Shown: positions 37,160 through 64,000 of the stretch, piece after piece
How the letters are laid out: every line of letters begins with the position of its first letter
How positions within the stretch are numbered: position 1 is the first letter of the stretch
Assembly (NCBI GenBank): GCA_036898135.1
Contig: CM072514.1
Coordinates: 77,816,442 to 77,880,441 of the forward strand
DNA: 64,000 bases
Origin: Oncomelania hupensis
Lineage: Eukaryota; Mollusca; Gastropoda; Littorinimorpha; Pomatiopsidae
Reading direction: 5' to 3'
Notes under the pieces: generated by a model
What the model was told of the DNA's origin: nothing
Seen by the model: only the letters and a program-made list of their open reading frames with translations
The model's database searches: none
Translations under genes and position numbers: made by a program

Positions 37160-37282
37160 ATGACGGCTGAGGTGCTACTAAGAATGAGAAGAATGAAGGC
37201 CCGCAGCCGCAAACGGTCCCACTCCCGTCAACTGTGTTACATCAAAGTGCCCGCATCTTTGGCTCAGGACAACTTGGACGAG
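37160..37282 (+). CDS. Candidate first coding exon of the scaffold gene
   Basis: An ATG with A at -3 opens 41 codons (MTAEVLLRMRRMKARSRKR... to LAQDNLDE) in an island clearly richer in GC and CpG than its AT-rich surroundings. An in-frame TAA lies five codons upstream, so this would be a genuine N-terminus. The frame runs on to a stop at about 37297-37299. A GAG|GTTCGT donor after codon 41 gives phase 0, which matches the phase-0 acceptor at 40228. The product would be basic, then acidic, leading into the harmonin-like domain. The donor is weak and no homology supports it. It could instead be an unrelated small exon or a chance frame. Confidence 0.4.
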
Positions 37283-37880
37283 GTTCGTCGGACTTATTGA
37301 TTTACTGACTGAATTATTGATTGATTTGTTGATTATTTGCGTGGCCGGTAGTGCAAAAGAAGAAGACCACTTGTCTCCAATGCCAAAGTTTCTGTTTCAC
37401 TGTAACTGTCGAATCTTTGTGACTGCTGACCCAACTGTTTGTTTGTCTTGTTCAATGTCTCTATGTCTTTCCATCTGCTGAGCATTTGTCTGCCTGTCTA
37501 TCTTTCTTAGTATCTGTCTTAATCTGTGAAATGTGCTTATATTTGTCTTTCTCGGTCAGTCTGTCTGTCCATCTGTGGAATTGTATTTTGTGTTTGTCTA
37601 CCTCAGTATCTGTTACGGTATGACACTCTTTCTCTGCCTCGGTCAAGCTGTATTTCTTTCTGTTGAAGTTGAAGTAGCTGTCTGTAAGAAGCGTAATGTG
37701 CCTGAATATTTCAGCGTATTTACATATATAATGTGTCTGAATATATCAGCGCTGCAGCGTCTTTATATATAAAAGTAGGCTACATTGCTTTTTATTCTTA
37801 CATCTTTTTACCAGAAAACCATTACGATCGCAAAACTAAAATAACACTACCTCTTTCTTTCCCTCTCTGCCTCTCTGCCC

Positions 37881-37881
37881 A

Positions 37882-37948
<67 letters not shown>

Positions 37949-37968
37949 CCTATCTTTCTCTCTGTCCA

Positions 37969-38046
<78 letters not shown>
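37881..38046. repeat. (CT)n microsatellites, two blocks
   Basis: CT at 37881-37943 and 37972-38046 separated by a short unique spacer. Confidence 0.96.
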
Positions 38047-38049
<3 letters not shown>

Positions 38050-38551
38050 CGTCCATGAACCACAAACCAAGCACAAATTTTTTTACCTTTCTTTTTTCCT
38101 CCAAAAACCATCTGCTCTTTCTAAAAACAGTAAATGCATCTGACACATTACAAAGACCTGTTTCAGTTCCTACATAATGTATATAGTTATTAATATCTCA
38201 CGTGTAAAATTATTCCGCCTGAATCACAGATTATATTGACGACCTGCAAGCGAGAGTAGGCATCCCTTAACTATAGGCCAGTTTTCATTAAGCAGGCTGG
38301 CCGAGCGTCAGAGATTTACCAACCATAGGCTGTAGGCAAATTGCAATCAGCGTCGCTTTCGGGCGGACTGCCTATATAACCTTAGTTCCCGCCCGCTAGA
38401 GGCAAAAGTCCTATTCTAGGCGTTGCGCAGTATCAATACAATTCAACGAGTCTTGATTGCCATCAAAGAGATCGTGTACAAACCATTTGGGTCGCCTTTG
38501 AATAGATACAAGCGTGCAATATAAACGACAGGGGTGTCGGATAGCGCAGTG

Positions 38552-38746
38552 AAGGGGCCGGGTAGCACAGTTGGTAAGAGCGTCTTGCTAGTAACCGAAA
38601 GGTCGCTGGTTCGAATCCCGGATTGGTCAACGCGTGATCATATTATTTTCCCCTTTACCAACAACTGGCCCGCTGGTGTCAGTATAAATCGGTCCAGTAG
38701 TCACCTATATGCGAAAGTGTCGTGTGACTATAAGCTACCAAACAAC
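38552..38746 (+). repeat. tRNA-derived SINE, full length
   Basis: Reference copy of the family, 195 bp. A box GTAGCACAGTTGGTAAGAGC, B box GGTTCGAATCCCGG, tail AAACAAC. Perfect 12 bp TSD GATAGCGCAGTG at 38540-38551 and 38747-38758. The duplicated target itself looks like the A box of a second SINE (38535-38539 joined to 38759-39010), so this is a SINE inside a SINE. Confidence 0.92.
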
Positions 38747-39012
38747 GATAGCGCAGTGGTTGGAGCACTCGCTACTGTGTCGCAAGCTAAGCACCGTCCA
38801 GTGGGTAACGCAAAACGTGAAGCGACAAGTAACAACGCCCCCAGTTGACTCAACTGTGACTGAGTACCTACTCTCTTAAGGGTGGGGAAGGTAAAGCAGC
38901 GAGGGAGAGAGATGGACATCACCCTCATTACGCTGGCCCAATATAAGTGTGATCTCCAATATCACGCTCCCTTACGGCCACAAGGCTATGGGACTACCTT
39001 TACCTTTTTTTA
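38747..39012 (+). repeat. Second SINE-like repeat, T-tailed
   Basis: Begins GATAGCGCAGTGGTTGGAGC, an A-box-like start, and ends in ACCTTTACCTTTTTTTAACC. No clear B box. It was interrupted near its start by the SINE at 38552-38746. Confidence 0.5.
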
Positions 39013-39433
39013 ACCTTTAATATAAACGACGATTCTTCAAAAACTAATACTTACATTAAAAACAATATAGATTCTTTTTTTTCTATTCTTTTTTTATTAC
39101 CCATGCACACCTCATACACCCCATAACACAGGTATGCTATCATTAAAATAAAACGTAAATCACATTTCCTTATTAGTAAATTCATTTTTTAAACAAATAC
39201 CATTTCAGGAATGCAGTAACTATTGCACAAGGAAGTATTCGAACGAAACAAGTTGCTAAAATATTGCACATCACGTCACAGCAAAGGGGAACAATTCAGT
39301 AGAGCACAAGGGAGGCAAACATCAGACCAGATATCAAGCTACGCACCACACACACCTGCACCACGCACACATAAACACAAACACGCACGCATACACACAC
39401 ACACGGCCTATCAAACATGGGCACATACAGCGC

Positions 39434-40004
39434 ACCCCCGTTGGGGTGCCGGGGGTTTCAGTATAAATAGTATCCCCACTTTCTGGAAATTTAGTTCCCA
39501 CTTTCGCTGTCTTTCTCATTTGCTCTTTCTCATTCCTGCTCTGTTCTATCAATCTGCTATACTTTCTTCTTCTTCTTCGCTAGACCAGTCATCTACCTTT
39601 TTTCTTGAAAACTCTTCTGGGACAAGACTCCTTATTTGTGTATGAGGTCTGTTGGATCAGCTTGGGAATATTGGACGCTTTCTGCCAGGTGGTCACTAGG
39701 GCTTCCTATGATGTTATTATTTAGCAATGTAGGCATTTTCTATGTATGTGTTTTGTCGATAATTTATAATGATGTTTGTATTCTATTTTGTTTTTGTAAA
39801 CGGGTGTTCGATAAATTAGAGTACAGCCTCAGCGTCCCCTGCGTGGGATGTCTTTATTGTAAAGTGACTGGCTGGTGGAGAGCTTTCAGTTTTACCACTA
39901 GGGTTGTTTCATCAGATCTTTTATGCGGATCAGGGGTTGTCCGGTCCTGATTTGGCTCAGAAGAGTCCGCTGGACCTAAAGCAACAATCATGTAATGTAA
40001 TGTA
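39434..40004 (+). mobile_element. TGTAA-tailed retroposon, copy
   Basis: A 571 bp full-length copy with a perfect 11 bp TSD, ACATACAGCGC, at 39423-39433 and 40005-40015. It starts ACCCCCGTTGGGGTGCCGGG and ends TCATGTAATGTAATGTA. Confidence 0.93.
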
Positions 40005-40010
40005 ACATAC

Positions 40011-40118
40011 AGCGCTTGTATCTGGACACGCCAGTGACTATGCCTATTTATAGATAACCAGAAGGGAGGCGCGTCACAGGCATAGGCGCTGGCGTGTCCA
40101 GATACAAGCGACTGTGCG
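40011..40118. repeat. Foldback mini-element
   Basis: The arm GCTTGTATCTGGACACGCCA at the left and its exact complement at the right enclose CTATGCCT/AGGCATAG and GATAACC motifs. The whole can fold into one hairpin of about 50 bp per arm. Confidence 0.8.
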
Positions 40119-40227
40119 GGCACAGTTTCCTGAAGGCGCGAGTGCCGTGTTTTCATTTCATAGGTTCTCGCGTTTTCTTCTTGTCCTCTTGTTACAATCA
40201 TTTACCCTTCTGTTCCGTGTGCTGCAG

Positions 40228-62970
<22,743 letters not shown>

Positions 62971-64000
62971 GTACAACTCCTTTTTAGTTTTTTTATAGTG
63001 GCAACTAGAGTCTCTTTAGATTATTAGCAGATTTTAAAATAAAGGAAGGAAGTGTTACTCATTTATTAGCAGAAAGAGATGCTTACTGTACGATTGTCCA
63101 CATTGGCGGCATGGTTTTAGTTTGCAAAAAGATACAGCTCCTATTTATTTATTTAATTTAACGTCTATTCACATCTGTGATTTTAGACAACATATTAAAT
63201 TATATACAGATTAACTTAAAATTAAAATTAACGTGAACAAAATTAATATAATAACATAATTACATAACAAAAATCTATTGTTATTGCTTATTTATGATTT
63301 AGGGATTGGTAAGAAATCAAGACGACAACATACATGCTTATTCCAATCAGCGCGGGAAATGTATTTAAAATTATATTAATTGAGAAATACTTAAATTATA
63401 AATATGTAATTATAAATATAACTATTTAACCTAATTTTTTTTTTTTTTAACACAAGCTATTGTGATGAAACCTTTGTTAAAACTTAAATTTGAACTCTAC
63501 GGATCGTTTTAAACAATCAGTATATTTTATATATTTAATGTCAATGATAAATAGGACACGTTTCAATGATTACCCTCTTGAAAATGATATCGTCATTATA
63601 ATTTACGCCGTTTTTTAATTGACGTCCTAAAAGTTGTCCTTTTTAGGAAATCTATATTTAACATCATACTTTGCATGACATTACAGCTCCCATCAATTCA
63701 TCATTAAGGCTTATATTCGTACAAAATACAACACAAACAATGGGATCTATAGCATTTACATTTTGGTAACTGTACAGGTAAGCGCATCCGTCCAACAAAA
63801 ATGAAACATTAGATGATCGATGGACCCACCAACCAACTTAAATGAATAGTTTGACCAAAGAGCTTATTACGCTCTTTGGTTTGACCAACCAACTAACTGA
63901 CTGGTGTAAAACAACAAACTGACATGAAAGTTGCACTTCCTCTCATCATTTTAACAGTCTGTCAGTCCCCTCCCCCTCCCCCCCCCCCCCCACCACCACC
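62971..64000. other. Intron sequence, nothing recognised
   Basis: AT-rich with an ATTT tract at 63143. A small hairpin (CCAAAGAGC/GCTCTTTGG) lies at about 63855-63881, and a C-run closes the window. Confidence 0.5.

Overview
This window reads as an invertebrate animal genome, most likely a mollusc and plausibly a gastropod. That assignment is inference: it rests on long, ordered spliceosomal introns, abundant (CT)n, (CA)n and (GATA)n arrays, tRNA-derived SINEs, RTE-, L2/Rex1- and CR1/L2-type LINE fragments, and the absence of any operon or bacterial gene structure.

Positions 1 to about 37,100 contain no host gene that I can recognise. The stretch is a mosaic of microsatellites, minisatellites, degenerate tandem repeats and mobile-element relics. 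These include two L2/Rex1-like LINE 3' ends, several copies of a ~570 bp TGTAA-tailed retroposon bounded by 8-12 bp target-site duplications (TSDs), elements built from TGATAATTAC palindromes, hAT-like and Tigger-like non-autonomous DNA transposons, a 600 bp solo LTR, and (TCTA)n and (GATA)n arrays of 376 and 644 bp.

From 40,228 to 62,970, and perhaps from 37,160, the plus strand carries one multi-exon gene. Eleven exons chain with perfect phase agreement into 572 codons, and the chain runs off the right end of the window. It encodes a harmonin-N-like helical domain, a Ser/Pro/Arg-rich linker, a canonical PDZ domain, a second divergent PDZ domain and a Ser/Thr/Pro-rich region. This is the architecture of the whirlin/harmonin/PDZD7 scaffold class, known in animals for assembling membrane and cytoskeletal complexes at stereocilia and ciliary bases. 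One intron is of the GC-AG type.

The introns of this gene hold much of the mobile DNA: a 5'-truncated but nearly open CR1/L2-like LINE inside a (CT)n tract, RTE/BovB-like fragments including one with a twin-priming inversion and two further nested insertions, an ORF1-only non-LTR derivative with no reverse transcriptase, and many SINEs. The 3' tail of the ORF1-only element is shared with a subfamily of the ~570 bp retroposon, suggesting a parasite and host-machinery relationship. No CRISPR array, confident tRNA or rRNA gene, virus or toxin gene was found. The most interesting signals are the retroposon and ORF1-only element pair, the triplicated start of the harmonin-N exon, the palindrome-built and foldback elements, and the GC-AG intron abutting a trinucleotide hairpin.
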